NCBI GenBank assembly: GCA_021432635.1
Contig: MU270104.1
Coordinates: 62,001-126,000, forward strand
Direction of reading: 5' to 3'
DNA: 64,000 nt
From: Thozetella sp. PMI_491
Taxonomy: Eukaryota; Ascomycota; Sordariomycetes; Chaetosphaeriales; Chaetosphaeriaceae
The first letter of the stretch is position 1, and each line of letters starts with the position of its first letter. The position numbers and the translations under genes are program-made. The notes beneath the pieces are model-generated. The model had not been told where the DNA came from and ran no database searches. It worked only from the letters and a program-made list of their open reading frames with translations. Shown here piece by piece: positions 12,635 to 23,353 of the stretch.

Positions 12635-15600
12635 TTACGCAGCGGCGGGACCACTCGCCTCTTTCTCACGCTGCCTCTTGACGATGTAGTACGTAATTAA
12701 GCTCTTGGGGTCTTCCTTCACGTTCTTGAGGTTCTCCCAGAACCGCGCCTCCCCCACCCGCGCGTGTAGTGCAACGCAGAGCTGGACAGCATCCATACGG
12801 ACGCCCGATTCAAGAGACTCTAGGCACTTGGATGCGAGGCTGGAGAGGGTGGTAAGCTCGCTGTCGGTCGGCTCGAAGGTGGTGCGGGTATCAATCAGGG
12901 TCGCCAATACATGGAGACCCATGCTGAGCATCCGGGTACCCTGGAGATCCGGCTCGGCAGCCTCTAGCAGACGGCTCAGGACGAGCGTAAGCTCCGAGGC
13001 GTCACCGAGGGTGACGAGCTCATCGGCGAGCAGTTCGAGGCCGCTCACGATGTGAGCACGACCATCGTAGCAGGACCTTGTGCGGAGAAGGGACTCGAGG
13101 CCGCGGGAGACGTGTGGCTGGAAGTTCTCACGCATCTTCTTCAGAAGCAGCTTGATGGTCGCCATGATCTGCGCCTTGACATCCTGCACCTTCTCGGGTG
13201 CCATCTCGGTCAGGGGAGACTCGAGGTACTCAAACAACCCTTTGATGATGGCATCAAATTTGTCATCCGTAAAGGGCGCCTTGTTATCCCGGATGATCCC
13301 TTGGAGCTTGCGGAAGCCGTGGACGTCGAGCGACTGCGCCTTCACCTTTGCGATACCACTGTCCAAGAGTCGCGCATTTTGCTTGGCTTTCTCGGGACCA
13401 AATGTACCCTCTGGTGTCGCCCCGTTCTCCGTCTCCGCTCGTTGCAGGTTTGCAGCATCTTCGTTGACTGGCTTATCCTCCAAGACGGAGCCCGTAAAGG
13501 TAGCTTTCGGTGTCGAATCGTCGCCTGTGAAAGGATCTTCGTACACCTTCAGTGGCTGTGGCGTAGAGGGGGTCGACTCCTCTGCCTGGACAATCGGCAT
13601 CAGGGTCGGCTCTTTAGGTATATCCTTCAAGCTTGCAAGGGTAGGCACGACGAGTGTCAGGTCCTCGTTCCCTTTGGACGGACTGCTGGAAGGGAGTATG
13701 CCCGGGGCTAATCTCGGCTTTGCGGGACCGCTACGGGGGGATGCACGGGGCGAAGACGTAACAGCTGCTTTGGCAGCGGCCAGTTTCGACGGCGTCGGGA
13801 TACTGCCCTCGCTCGCAGTGGCTGCGTGGCCCAACCTCGGTTTTGTTGCTGTCCGCTTTGGAGAGGCACCTAGAGTGCTCTTCGGAGTGACCGCCTTCGA
13901 TCGAATGTTTTCCGGCGGGCTCGACTGCTCCTGGTTCCTGGCTGAGTAGGGACCAGCAGTGGCCGGCCGCGGGGCTAGCTCTGGCCTCTCGGGCCGCCTC
14001 CTGACCGGTCTCACGGGCGCACCAGAGATCCCTCGCGCAGACGACATATCGGGCCGCGTCCGAACTGTAGAAGCAGTGGCGTTTGACGCAGCAGATGCGG
14101 TAGAAGAACTGGAAGCGGTCCTCACGGGCGAGATGTGCGCCATGGCAGAGCCCGGTCGCGCCGGCAGATTCTTGGAAACCATAGCCTTCTTCTGGGCAAG
14201 CATCGCTTCCCGTAGGCTCGGTTTAGAAGATCCCATGGTACTCTTCGACAGTCCAAGACCCGGGCGAACCCCGCCACCTTCCGTCCGCCTAGGAGAGTTG
14301 GGGTTGTTTGGATCGTTCCGGAGGAGCTTCTGCGCAGTGGCATCTAGGCTGTCCATGATAGCCTCTGCCCTGGCAGGCCAGATGCCAGCAAAGGCCCAGT
14401 ATGTAGCCCGCATCTTCTCTCTCACCCCTGGGTTCGCATCGGCGAGTCCTTTCTTGATGCACTTCTCAATCATGTCTAGGCCACCCGAATGTTCCACGTG
14501 GTTTTTGTGATGGGCTACCTTGTTGAGAAGCGTCTTAAGCCAGCCCGTGGCATACAGCCGGGGCTGCACGTTCTTGTCTTGACATGCGCCCAATATGTGC
14601 TGCATGAGCCGAGAATTGTACGTGGCCCGGCTGATAATCGTATCGACAGTGATGTTAGCGAGCTGTGAGCTAATCTTTTTCGTCGCAGCAGACAGCTTGA
14701 TGAAGGTCTGCATCAGAAGCTCCACCATGGGGTCCATTCCTGGGCCGTATGTCTTCGCGATGTCTTGAACGAGACTGCACCCTTCCTTTGACAAGCTCGT
14801 TCTCAGCGAGTTGATGGTCTTGATGATGCCGTCCAAAAGTCCTCGAAGGCTGGCGAGGAAGCTTTCTTGGAAGTCAGTCACCGCGTTGCCGGCTATCAGT
14901 CTCCGCAACTTGGTCATGCTCTCCTCTCGCTTGAGCCAGTTTTGCTCCGTTTCTTTCCCTTCGAAGTGGATGTGCATCTCCTTAAAGATCTCGTCCAGCT
15001 CTCGCTGGGTATTGACGTACAAAGGCTCCACCTGTTCGGCGCGGTTGTCGAGCATGGGCGTGATCGGCCGCTCACTGGAGAGAGAGGATACGCTCGCGGC
15101 AAGGTTGGGCCTTATTGGTCCTGACGGGGGCTCGACTGGCGTATCTGGCTGGGAAGGGGGAGCAGAGGAAGTGGGCACCAGCTCCTTCACGATGGCGGCC
15201 TCGATCGCCGGGCGAACTTTAAAATTCTTCAACTGTCTCTTGAGGTCTGACTTGGCGGCGTTGGGAGCGTTCCTGAGTAATAGTCAGCGCTTCTGTTGCC
15301 CTTTTTTTCTTCCCCTTCCTCTGCAGCGGGGAATGGAGGCTGCCTACCTAAACAGCTCGATGACCGTGGTCTTGGCAGCGTCACGCACCATGCCATCAGC
15401 ATCCTCTAGAAGCTCCATGAGAGTGGGGACATAGGTGCGGAACTGTAGCCCACTTTCTTGGTGCATCTGCTTTCTCATCAGCCCAGCTTCATCCCAATAG
15501 TTTGCTCCGAATAATTCCGTACCTGGAGGAGCCACTGCAAGCTCGCCTCCTTTGCGCGCGGGTTCTTCCCGACCATGGCCGTGTTCCTTACCGACCTCTC

Positions 15601-15987
15601 GACCTCGACAGGATTGACTTTGTAAAGCGTGACCAAGGATTGGAGAGCGAGCTGCCGGAACTTTTCCTTCTGGTCGCCCAGTTTGTCGATGATAAGGGGC
15701 AGCGTGCGCGCGGCCTCCTTAACCAGGTATTTTGGCTCCTGGAGCGACAGCCGTGTCAAGAGGTGGTTGAGGGCGGTAAAGCCAGCGTTGACGAGCACGG
15801 CGTGCTGTGCGGAGGAGGCGATGCGCAACGCCTCAAAGAGGGGAACGATGCAAGCGTCAGGTACATTGTGCTGCTTGATGCTGGATTTGATATTGGTGAC
15901 TTGCTGGACCTTGGCATCGACCGAGGCGTCGGTCCGGAGGAGAGCGATGAGATCGCTGACCTGATTCTCGTTGAGCTTTTCCGCCAT
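12635..15987 (-). CDS. STU1: CLASP-family microtubule-associated protein STU1
   Basis: Three minus-strand exons (15987-15523, 15466-15348, 15272-12635) encode 1073 aa. Introns are 56 and 75 nt with GTACGG and GTAGGC donors. The N-terminal 230 residues form TOG-like HEAT repeats, for example the LEDADGMVRDAAKTTVIELF helix pair in exon 2. A second helical CLASP_N-type block follows at roughly 280-500. Next come a basic Ser/Pro/Ala-rich linker, expected to contact the microtubule lattice, and a C-terminal HEAT-like region. Stu1/CLASP proteins promote microtubule rescue and are needed for spindle assembly and kinetochore capture. Length fits fungal orthologs. The start is the only ATG giving the conserved MAEKLNENQVSDLIALLR opening. 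The gene shares an 840-bp divergent promoter region with the BSP-like gene. Confidence 0.93.
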
Positions 15988-16827
15988 TGCTCACGAGATG
16001 GCGGGTTCAAGGGATGTTTCGAGTCTGCGTGATGCGAGATTAGGGAGAGGCCACGGCCAAAAGAAATAAAGCAACCCGAAGACGCCGAGGGCAATCGGGC
16101 GGCGGGGGCACGCCGGCGGTGAACTCACGCAGTACGGTGTTGTATTTGTGCGAACGTAACCGGGGAGCAATTTCTTCGCGGATTTCGTGATGTGTGGTAA
16201 GCTCAAATGACGCGCAGCCGGGTGGTGTTCTGGCGTCGCAAAACAAAAGTGGGAGGGTGTTTCCTGTGTTTCTTGTCCAACGTTGCCCGGGAGTTGGCGG
16301 CAACCCGCATGCAGGGAGGGACCGTGCATAGCACGTACTGGGGTGGTACGTACCTATTACTTTCCAACCATGCACAGCACAGAAGCAAGGTATGGTTTAG
16401 TGGGGAGCTCATAGTTATCTTACGCTTTCCGCTGTCCCAACGCCAAGGGCAAAAACACGCGAGTCCAGGCTGCCTGGAGCTACCCCTCCCCCGCCAACGA
16501 GGCCCGTCCATCTGCCGTTAGTAGGTCTCAGTCTGCTGGGCTAGTGAGGAACGAGAAGCAAGAGAGTCAGGAGCGCCTCCCCACCTCTCTCACGGCTCCG
16601 TTGGTGAGACCTTAGCCAGGGGCCAGTTTCCACAAGGTGCAAAGACCGTGAGAGCACAACAGGCTTCCGCAGGCAGGCTGCAAGCGTGAAGCATAAGATA
16701 CATCTAAACAATTTGTTTCCTGGCGTCTGCCTCAGCCAGTTCATTTCGTAAGCACCTGCAAGTCATCGTTCAGGCTAGAAAGGCAGCCGCAACTACTTGC
16801 ATTCCTTCTTCTATCCTCATTCTGAAC
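15988..16827. other. Divergent promoter region, STU1 / BSP-like gene
   Basis: An 840-bp region between two divergently transcribed start codons. It must hold both promoters and 5' leaders. No further gene seen. Confidence 0.6.
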
Positions 16828-17700
16828 ATGACATTGCGGCCGGTGACAAGCGCCGTTCCTGACCCCTCTTCCATCTTCATGCCGCCAACATCCAGTGCCG
16901 ACTCGGGTCCGGCCGAGCCCACCTCCTCGGCCGTCCCGCTTCCAGACCGAAGCACTGGATCTCAACCCAGCCAGCCTGACGCCGAGCCCCAAGGCGAGGA
17001 TCAATTCCCAGAACCGAAACTTCGCCTGGAGCTGCGGGATCTCGCACACCCAGGGACCAAGAAGTTTCTCCAAGCCATCAACGCGAGCGATGTGATGGCG
17101 GAGGCCGTGGCTAACGTCCAGCGTTTGTTGTACAACAAGCCGCAGGACCCGACGACCAACATCACGCCGACGCGGTCCGTCACCGTCATCCTACGGGACA
17201 TGGGCGGTGTAGCGTATACCACCGGAACGGAGCTTGACGACGATCACAAGGAGATCCACTTCTCGCTGGGCTACATCAATAGCATCTCGGATGAGCGTCT
17301 GGCCCATGAGATCACGGGCGTTCTCACGCACGAGCTGGTGCACTGCTACCAGTGGAACGCCCTCGGGACCTGCCCTGGCGGCTTGATCGAGGGGATCGCC
17401 GACTGGGTGCGCCTGAACTGCGACTTGAGCCCGCCGCACTGGGAGCGCAAGCCTGGCAAGGACTGGGACGCTGGGTACCAAAATACAGGTTACTTCCTTG
17501 ACTATCTAGAAAAGAGATTTGGCGCTGGCACTGTGCGCAGGATAAACGAGAAGCTGCGGAGCTACAGGTATGAAGACAAGCCGTTCTGGACGCAGCTCTT
17601 GGGACGGCCCGTGCAGCAGCTCTGGGGGGATTATGTAGAGCATGTGAAGAAGGAGGATCCGAAGTATCACGGGCCTGAGGATCAGGACGGGTCTGATTAG
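16828..17700 (+). CDS. Basic secretory protein (BSP)-family putative metallopeptidase
   Basis: Single exon of 290 aa. Residues 1-60 are Ser/Pro/Asp-rich and probably disordered. The folded part, about 62-275, matches the plant basic secretory protein / PBSP family: an HFSLGYI strand near 144-150, then the zinc-peptidase-like helix THELVHCYQWN with H168, E169 and H172, then EGIADWVRL (E188 to D192) and GYFLDYLEKRFG. HExxH followed about 20 residues later by an acidic residue is the family's predicted metal site. In plants these proteins are secreted and defence-linked; the fungal members are mostly uncharacterised. No signal peptide is visible, so a secreted role is not supported by this start. 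Proteolytic activity is inferred from the motif only. Confidence 0.88.
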   Translation: MTLRPVTSAVPDPSSIFMPPTSSADSGPAEPTSSAVPLPDRSTGSQPSQPDAEPQGEDQFPEPKLRLELRDLAHPGTKKFLQAINASDVMAEAVANVQRLLYNKPQDPTTNITPTRSVTVILRDMGGVAYTTGTELDDDHKEIHFSLGYINSISDERLAHEITGVLTHELVHCYQWNALGTCPGGLIEGIADWVRLNCDLSPPHWERKPGKDWDAGYQNTGYFLDYLEKRFGAGTVRRINEKLRSYRYEDKPFWTQLLGRPVQQLWGDYVEHVKKEDPKYHGPEDQDGSD

Positions 17701-18695
17701 AGCCGAAAGCAGACACATCCTAGACATTTTGCCCTAGGCACTACTTTCGAGGTTATCAACCGGAAGATCTCCGTATGACTAGCCAAATCCAATCAAGGGG
17801 TCGTGACTCCATAGCTTACGTGAAATTACACTGTTTTTTTACCTATCCCCAATCGCGTTGATATGACACACAAGAAAGGAGTGTGTATAGGTGGTTTGGT
17901 TTATTGATACTCAGTTATCATTACAGGGCAAGTCTAGGTTCTCCAATTGTAGCCACAACAGGGTTCCAAGCATTTCTAGGATTGAAAGGAGAACATACGG
18001 GTTTTCTCTACATCAGGATCCTCTAAGCTATGAGACACATCCTGATGTAGGTTGGCAGGAAGGGGAAACTAAGTCGGAAGCCTAGCTTCAAGTTGACCTT
18101 TTGATATAAACAAAACAGTAGAGCTACCAGCCAGCTGAGTCTTGGATCCTTAGCTCGCCCAGCACGATGGAATGAGCGGATAGGTAAAGCAGTTCTAATA
18201 CTTAAACCCAGGTGCTAGGGAGGGCGGGCACGCTAGAGTTGATGTCCACATCTTTTAGGCCTACCGTTACAGCAGGAGCATGGCTTGGCTAGACTTCCAG
18301 GCTCATAGCATTAGTTCTTTCTAACACCTGTTAACCGTACGTAAATCAGCCGTGAGGATTTTACAATGCCATCGAAGATGATTGAAAGAGAGCCTTCAAA
18401 ATATGGCAATAGGGTCCATCATGGGAACTGATATCCTCAATCAAGATCGTCTATTGTGACTACTTGTCCCCCTTGTATCTTCTCATTCCTACGGAGGTCC
18501 CGAATTTCGCCTTACTAGTTTAGAAGATTCCCGAGAGCGCATAACTACAAAATAACAAAGTCCTGTCCAGAGAACCCCTACCAGCGCCGTCCCTGATGCC
18601 TTGAGTGGTATCTTGCGAAATAGTACTTCATCTGGTACTCTTATCCCGCTATTTCTGCCTATGCTTGCAAGCAGTGCGTCTTCGCTCCTATGCCC
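17701..18695. other. Convergent AT-richer intergenic region
   Basis: Lies between the 3' ends of the BSP-like gene (+) and the membrane-protein gene (-). It is visibly richer in A/T than the surrounding genes. The only open frame of note (17891-18085, 64 codons) shows no similarity that I recognise. A perfect 12-bp inverted repeat lies at 18008-18050. Confidence 0.6.
18008..18050. repeat. Perfect 12-bp inverted repeat (hairpin, 19-nt loop)
   Basis: Arms CTACATCAGGAT (18008-18019) and ATCCTGATGTAG (18039-18050) are exact reverse complements around a 19-nt spacer. They could form a stem-loop in a transcript of either strand in this convergent 3' region, or be a remnant of a small mobile element. 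Confidence 0.8.
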
Positions 18696-19898
18696 CTATG
18701 AGTGTACCGCATCGGCGGCATCGTTCTCACTGACTACACTCCCGACCTCGGACCAGCTGTTCGGCGTAGTCAAACCGTCGGCCTCCGAGTCCTGACTCAT
18801 GACGTCGTAGTCATGCTCCGGGACGCCCGACGAGACGAGATCGGTACCCACTTCCGAAGCCGAGTACGTGGGTGTCAGCTGACCGTCGCTAACAATCTCG
18901 GGTTCAGAGATCGGTGCCGCGGGTGTCACGGGTAGCGGGGAGTAAAAGCTCATAGGGTTGGGCGACGCGCGGCCGCTGCTTGGGTCCGTTGTGTTCTCGG
19001 CCCAGGCCTGGATGGAGGCGTACGCCTCGTGGCGGTCCTCCTGACCCGCCGTCATAAATTCGTTCTCAGTGAGATGGCGCTCCAGAAGGGGATCCACGGC
19101 GGCCATGGCGGGCATGGGGACTGATACGGGGGCAGGGACCAGGGGCTCAACGGAGAGGGTGTGGGAGCGCGACTCATCAAAGTCGAAGAGGAGCTCTGGG
19201 GTGGCAGGCTTGGGCGAGAAGGTCTCAGACTGGACTGTACGGCCGTCTAGAGGGGTAGCACCGTAGATGTCAGTCATGACCTCGTCCTTCTCGGGCGCAA
19301 TCAGGTTGGAAGGATGGTTGTCGTCAAAGTCGTCCACACCGTTCTCGTCTGCGAAGGGGTTGGCATAGACGGTGGCGCTCAAGCCTCGGACGCCCTCGGG
19401 GCCTCGGCGGCGAAGAAGGTTGTCGTCCTGCCCGCGGCCTCGCACCTCCGCCCCGGTGTTGAAGACATAGGTCCCCCGCTCGCCGGAGCTGTCCGGCTTC
19501 ATGAAGTCATCAAAAGTAGCTCCCTGAAATTCCTTCGGCGTCTCCCGTTCTTCGGCCTCCCTGCGCTCCCTCTCCTTCTGCTCCCGAATAGCGTTCCAGT
19601 ACATCAGCTCCTCCCGCTGCCGGCGGCGGGTCTCGTCGTCGGCCTCTACCGACTCCCCTACCGCACCCCGCGATTGCAGGAACCCTTCTGCGTCTTCGGG
19701 GCGATTGAATCTAGGCTCGTGGTTGCTCGGGTCGACATTGTCGCCGAGCGAGTGCAGGGCGATGGCGATGCGGCGTCGGAAATCGTCCGCCATGCGGCGG
19801 AGCTCAGGCGACTCGTAGACGGCGATGGCCGCAGCTACGGCGACCGACACGGCAATGATGCCGGCTGAGGCAAGGACAGCTTGGTTAACGGGGGGCAT
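18696..19898 (-). CDS. Hypothetical one-pass membrane protein, 400 aa
   Basis: Single exon with ATG at 19898; the upstream in-frame extension begins at TTG, so it is not used. Residues about 5-30 (QAVLASAGIIAVSVAVAAAI) form one clear hydrophobic helix without a cleavage-site pattern, probably a signal anchor. A charged helical stretch follows (ELRRMADDFRRRIAIALHSL), then a coiled-coil-like segment rich in Glu and Arg near 95-125. The last 270 residues are acidic, Ser/Thr/Pro-rich and look disordered. Segments such as EFQGATFDDFMKPDSSGERG look like conserved islands. No catalytic domain is recognised. Organelle-membrane anchoring is an inference. Function unknown. Confidence 0.75.
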   Translation of the reverse strand: MPPVNQAVLASAGIIAVSVAVAAAIAVYESPELRRMADDFRRRIAIALHSLGDNVDPSNHEPRFNRPEDAEGFLQSRGAVGESVEADDETRRRQREELMYWNAIREQKERERREAEERETPKEFQGATFDDFMKPDSSGERGTYVFNTGAEVRGRGQDDNLLRRRGPEGVRGLSATVYANPFADENGVDDFDDNHPSNLIAPEKDEVMTDIYGATPLDGRTVQSETFSPKPATPELLFDFDESRSHTLSVEPLVPAPVSVPMPAMAAVDPLLERHLTENEFMTAGQEDRHEAYASIQAWAENTTDPSSGRASPNPMSFYSPLPVTPAAPISEPEIVSDGQLTPTYSASEVGTDLVSSGVPEHDYDVMSQDSEADGLTTPNSWSEVGSVVSENDAADAVHS

Positions 19899-22800
19899 CT
19901 TCGGAGTCCGCAGAGAGTTTTGAGGTGGCAAGAGCAGAGAAGATGCAGTGGAAAAGGTGAGGGAGACAAGATCGTGTGACAGCTGGGGTAAGTGTGATTC
20001 GATCGGATGAAAGTGTGATCACACGAGGTCTGTAGCAGAAAGATAGGCAAGAGGAATAAGGCTCTCGTGCGTTGCAAACTGCACTTGCATAGTCTCACGA
20101 AGGGGGGGAAAGACCACGATGCAATTTCGTCCGCCTCGAGAGAATGCTCGAAGGCCGAGCAACGGCTTAAAATCGAGGTACCAGATGATTGCGTGGTCGT
20201 CCTCGCCACCCGGCCTGAGGCAGCGGCGGAGGCATTGGAGGCATTGGTAGCAAGCGGGTGAATGATCGCCGCGCGGGGTACCTCAGGCGAAAGGGTTCTA
20301 GGAGGGGTCGAGAACTCGCTCACCTTTGGCTGCAATAGGGACTGGCATTTCGGGCTACACGCACGCTTTTTCTCACAAACACCTTGTCCCGGATGCGATG
20401 CGCGAGCGACACTGTGGGGTTTCCTGACCGTAGAGACACGGAGGAGGGATCAGGGAAGGCCGGGCGAGGAGCGAGGGGAAGTAGTCCAGGGCGGAGAGAC
20501 ACGGCCCAGGATTTAAGGTAGGTCATGAGGGTAGGTCGACAGCCCCTCCCTTCCTCTTCGGCGGTTCGGTGCCCACCCGCAGTGGGAAGACCGACAGAGT
20601 GATAGGGACTGATAGGATGGGGGGTTCCCAAGGCGTAATCCGCAGAAGTGTTGGGACGTCTGTCTCGCCCCCCTCCCTCCCCCTCTACCGCTTTTGTAGC
20701 TATTTGATTGCCTGCCTCCCCTTCCAAGAGATGCACCACCTCGGTCGGGCTCGCAGCTGGTAGGCAGGCCATCGAGGATTCGATGGTGCTTACGCCTGGC
20801 CTAGCACTGACTTGGACAAGAGCATTGATGACGTATGACGCCCACGCAATTGAGGCAGGTTGTCAAACCGCCGCGGAAGCAGCGACAGGAATGCGCAAAG
20901 CACAGCCAGCCTCGCACGGCTTGTTACAAATGATTCTGCCTGGAGACAGACCCAGGGATGAAGGAAGGGCCTAGATGAACATGCGCCCCCCCTCCCCCCC
21001 CAAAAAGAAAGCAACAGTCGCTCGTCAAAATAACACTTTCGGGAGGTGGCTGCCCCGATGCAATAGCCTGTCGACGAGCTGAACAGATTATCGACCAGTC
21101 TTCATGCCGGTCGTCTCACACCATATATGTATGGTCAGCCATGCTGGTACCGCAAGATACTACGTACAGCACGATGCAAGTTGAGCGTCGGCCCAGGGCG
21201 GGCGAGCAGAGCGTTCCTGGCCTGCGCCTCATGCATGTCAAGTCAAGTCGCCCTGTCTCAGTTAGCCCCCGAGCCAAGGAGCTGGTGTGGCGTCGTCGCT
21301 AAGGATGCCTCGTCAGCTCATGCACCCCAATCTGTGCCTGAGGATGCGAAGCATTAAATAGCAGTCCGGGCTCGCTAACGACCCTGTTACCCCGGTCCCA
21401 AAGTGAACGGCAATACCCACCTACCTCCGCTACCTTGCCTAGTCGACCACTTATACGCCCCCTGCTTTCCTGATACGAAGGACTGCCCCGGTATGAATCG
21501 CCTAGCTTCTGCGTCGCGAATATAAAGCTCTGGGGAATAGGCACGCTTCGTGCGGGGATACCACTGCATAAATCCTTCAGCTAAATCCCCGAGAGTACCG
21601 ACTCAGTTCTACAGGGAATAATAGCCAGAGACATCAGCCATGCCATGGAAGGGCCTTCGAGTGCCGGCAAACGCTCTTCGTTATCCGTCGAGGATCCCTC
21701 CATAAGGCGCCACTCGCCGTTCTTCCTCTCGCGTCTACTCCTCTACGTCCTCCTTAGCCCAGCAAGAGAGGACTCGATGCCTCAAATCGTTGAACTGGCA
21801 AGGCCCTGCTAGCGTGGTTTTTGTTAAATGTAACAGCTCCAGCAACTGTTCACCTATTCTTAACCTCTCGATTCTGCGAGTCGAACACTGAGCCGACGAC
21901 AACAGAAGAGTATGCACGGAGCCGACGAGGTGGTGGTGGGCAATTCTCCGGAACCGCCACCGGAGCCGTCGAACTGGCGGTAGATGAAGACGCTCCGATC
22001 GCAATAAGCGGCGGCGCCAGGCGTCCAGCACAGCGGCAGGACTCCGGGGATATTCAGATTACTTAACAAGTCCGCCTCCTCGGTATTCGGCACTGCTACA
22101 CTGATCACCTTGCTTGTCCGGACAATTCAGGACAATCCAGGCCCACATGTGACGAAAGCTGTAGGGACGACCCGGGCTTCTCTTAGCGCACGAACAGGTG
22201 AGGGCGGTGGTGTGTTGCGGGTGTCAGACAATGCCCCCTCTTCGAAACCTGCAAGAGGCTTCGGCAGAGTCGGGCCACGGAGTGCCCCCTATCCGTCCTT
22301 TTGGTAGCACCCACGGGAGGTTCGCACAAGAGCGGTGAGCTGACCGACCATGTGTCCGGAGAGAGCCCACGCTCAACAAAACACCACGAGGGCGGCACTC
22401 CCTTCCTCATGGAACAATTTCTCTTGAAGGTCGTATTGGTTGGTATCTGGAAGTAGCAGTCTTCTTGCCGTCTCTCTTCTACATTTTGCTTCTAGCCTAA
22501 GTGGGTGTCCAGCGTCCTCACTCGCCAGCCCGAGTCGTGACAATCTTAGATGAACGCCAGAAAGCCAAACACCTCGTGCATTCCCTAGCAAATTCCTCTT
22601 GCCCCGTCTTGTTCGCCTCGCGGTGCATGAAAATCCCAAAACAAATCATAGAGCGCGCGCATGGACGAAAGGGGAGGAAAGAAATCACCGAGCTTCGGGG
22701 TCCGGAAGTCAGGGCGGACGAAATGCCGCCAATCTGTGGGTTATGCCTAGTGGCAGGTCCACCAGACGCCCTTTCCCCTTGAGCTCCACCGCCCCGTGGC

Positions 22801-23027
22801 ACTGACTCGATAGCCTCAGCTTTGTGCAGCGTTTAGTTAGGCCGCTTGATGGTCCGATGACATCAAGCGCTAACCCCCCTCCACAAGGAGGTATGCTTGC
22901 CGACATCCGTCCAGTGGTATCTCATGGTTCCGTTCTAGCCAGCCCTTCCATCCCACAGTCTGGGTCTTGTCCCCCCCGATTTCGCTGCAGCCGCCACGGC
23001 CGCGCTGACAAAAGGGAGGCGGTAGCC
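19899..23027. other. 3.1-kb region without a supported gene
   Basis: Upstream of the membrane-protein gene and downstream of the small 79-codon gene. Open frames are short and antiparallel. A frame of 55 codons at 21645-21812 encodes a peptide with a hydrophobic core (FFLSRLLLYVLL), but nothing else supports it. C/T-rich and G-run patches occur, for example near 20985-21001. No RNA gene recognised. Confidence 0.5.
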
Positions 23028-23353
23028 TTAGTGAGAGGCGATAGACGAGCCGGAGTCGGTGGAGACGGATGCCGTTGAGTTGGTGCGGGCAGCCTTCTGC
23101 CTCTCGCTGAAGCCATAGCACGTCAACCTCATGTCCCCTAGCCGGGGTGACTTGGCAAGCGCCAAGTGCGTGGTTCGAGACGTCAAACTTACTGCGTGTT
23201 ACGGTCAAGAATGGTGCACTGCCACTTGCTGTTGCCAGTCTTGATCTGGAACTTGACGCCGCTCTCGATAGCAGACCGGAGACGGGCTTCGTCGACCGCA
23301 CTAGGGGCAGAGACGATAGGAGAGGAGGAGCCGGAAGTAGTTGCGGAAGACAT
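23028..23353 (-). CDS. Small conserved-looking protein, 79 aa, two exons
   Basis: The exons are 23353-23193 and 23106-23028, separated by an 86-nt intron (donor GTAAGT, acceptor TTCAG). The joined frame gives 79 aa with a stop in exon 2. The peptide opens with a Ser/Thr/Pro-rich segment (MSSATTSGSSSP). An ordered-looking core follows at about 19-58, including AVDEARLRSAIESGVKF, QIKTGNSKWQCTILD and RNTHERQKAARTNS. The tail is Ser/Thr-rich and ends in SIASH. Splicing converts an in-frame stop into His-Glu-Arg, exactly where the frame stays coding. The start has a purine at -3. A TATA box and pyrimidine-rich leader lie upstream. No domain is recognised, and the tail contains possible phosphorylation sites. 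Function unknown. The intron join is the main assumption; an unspliced reading stops after 54 codons. Confidence 0.72.

Noticed and set aside
21645-21812. 55-codon plus-strand frame with a hydrophobic core, preceded by TATAAAG near 21518
   Set aside because: A nearby ATG at 21639 opens a competing frame. There is no intron or conserved-looking segment, and codon use is not biased. It was kept only as a remote possibility.
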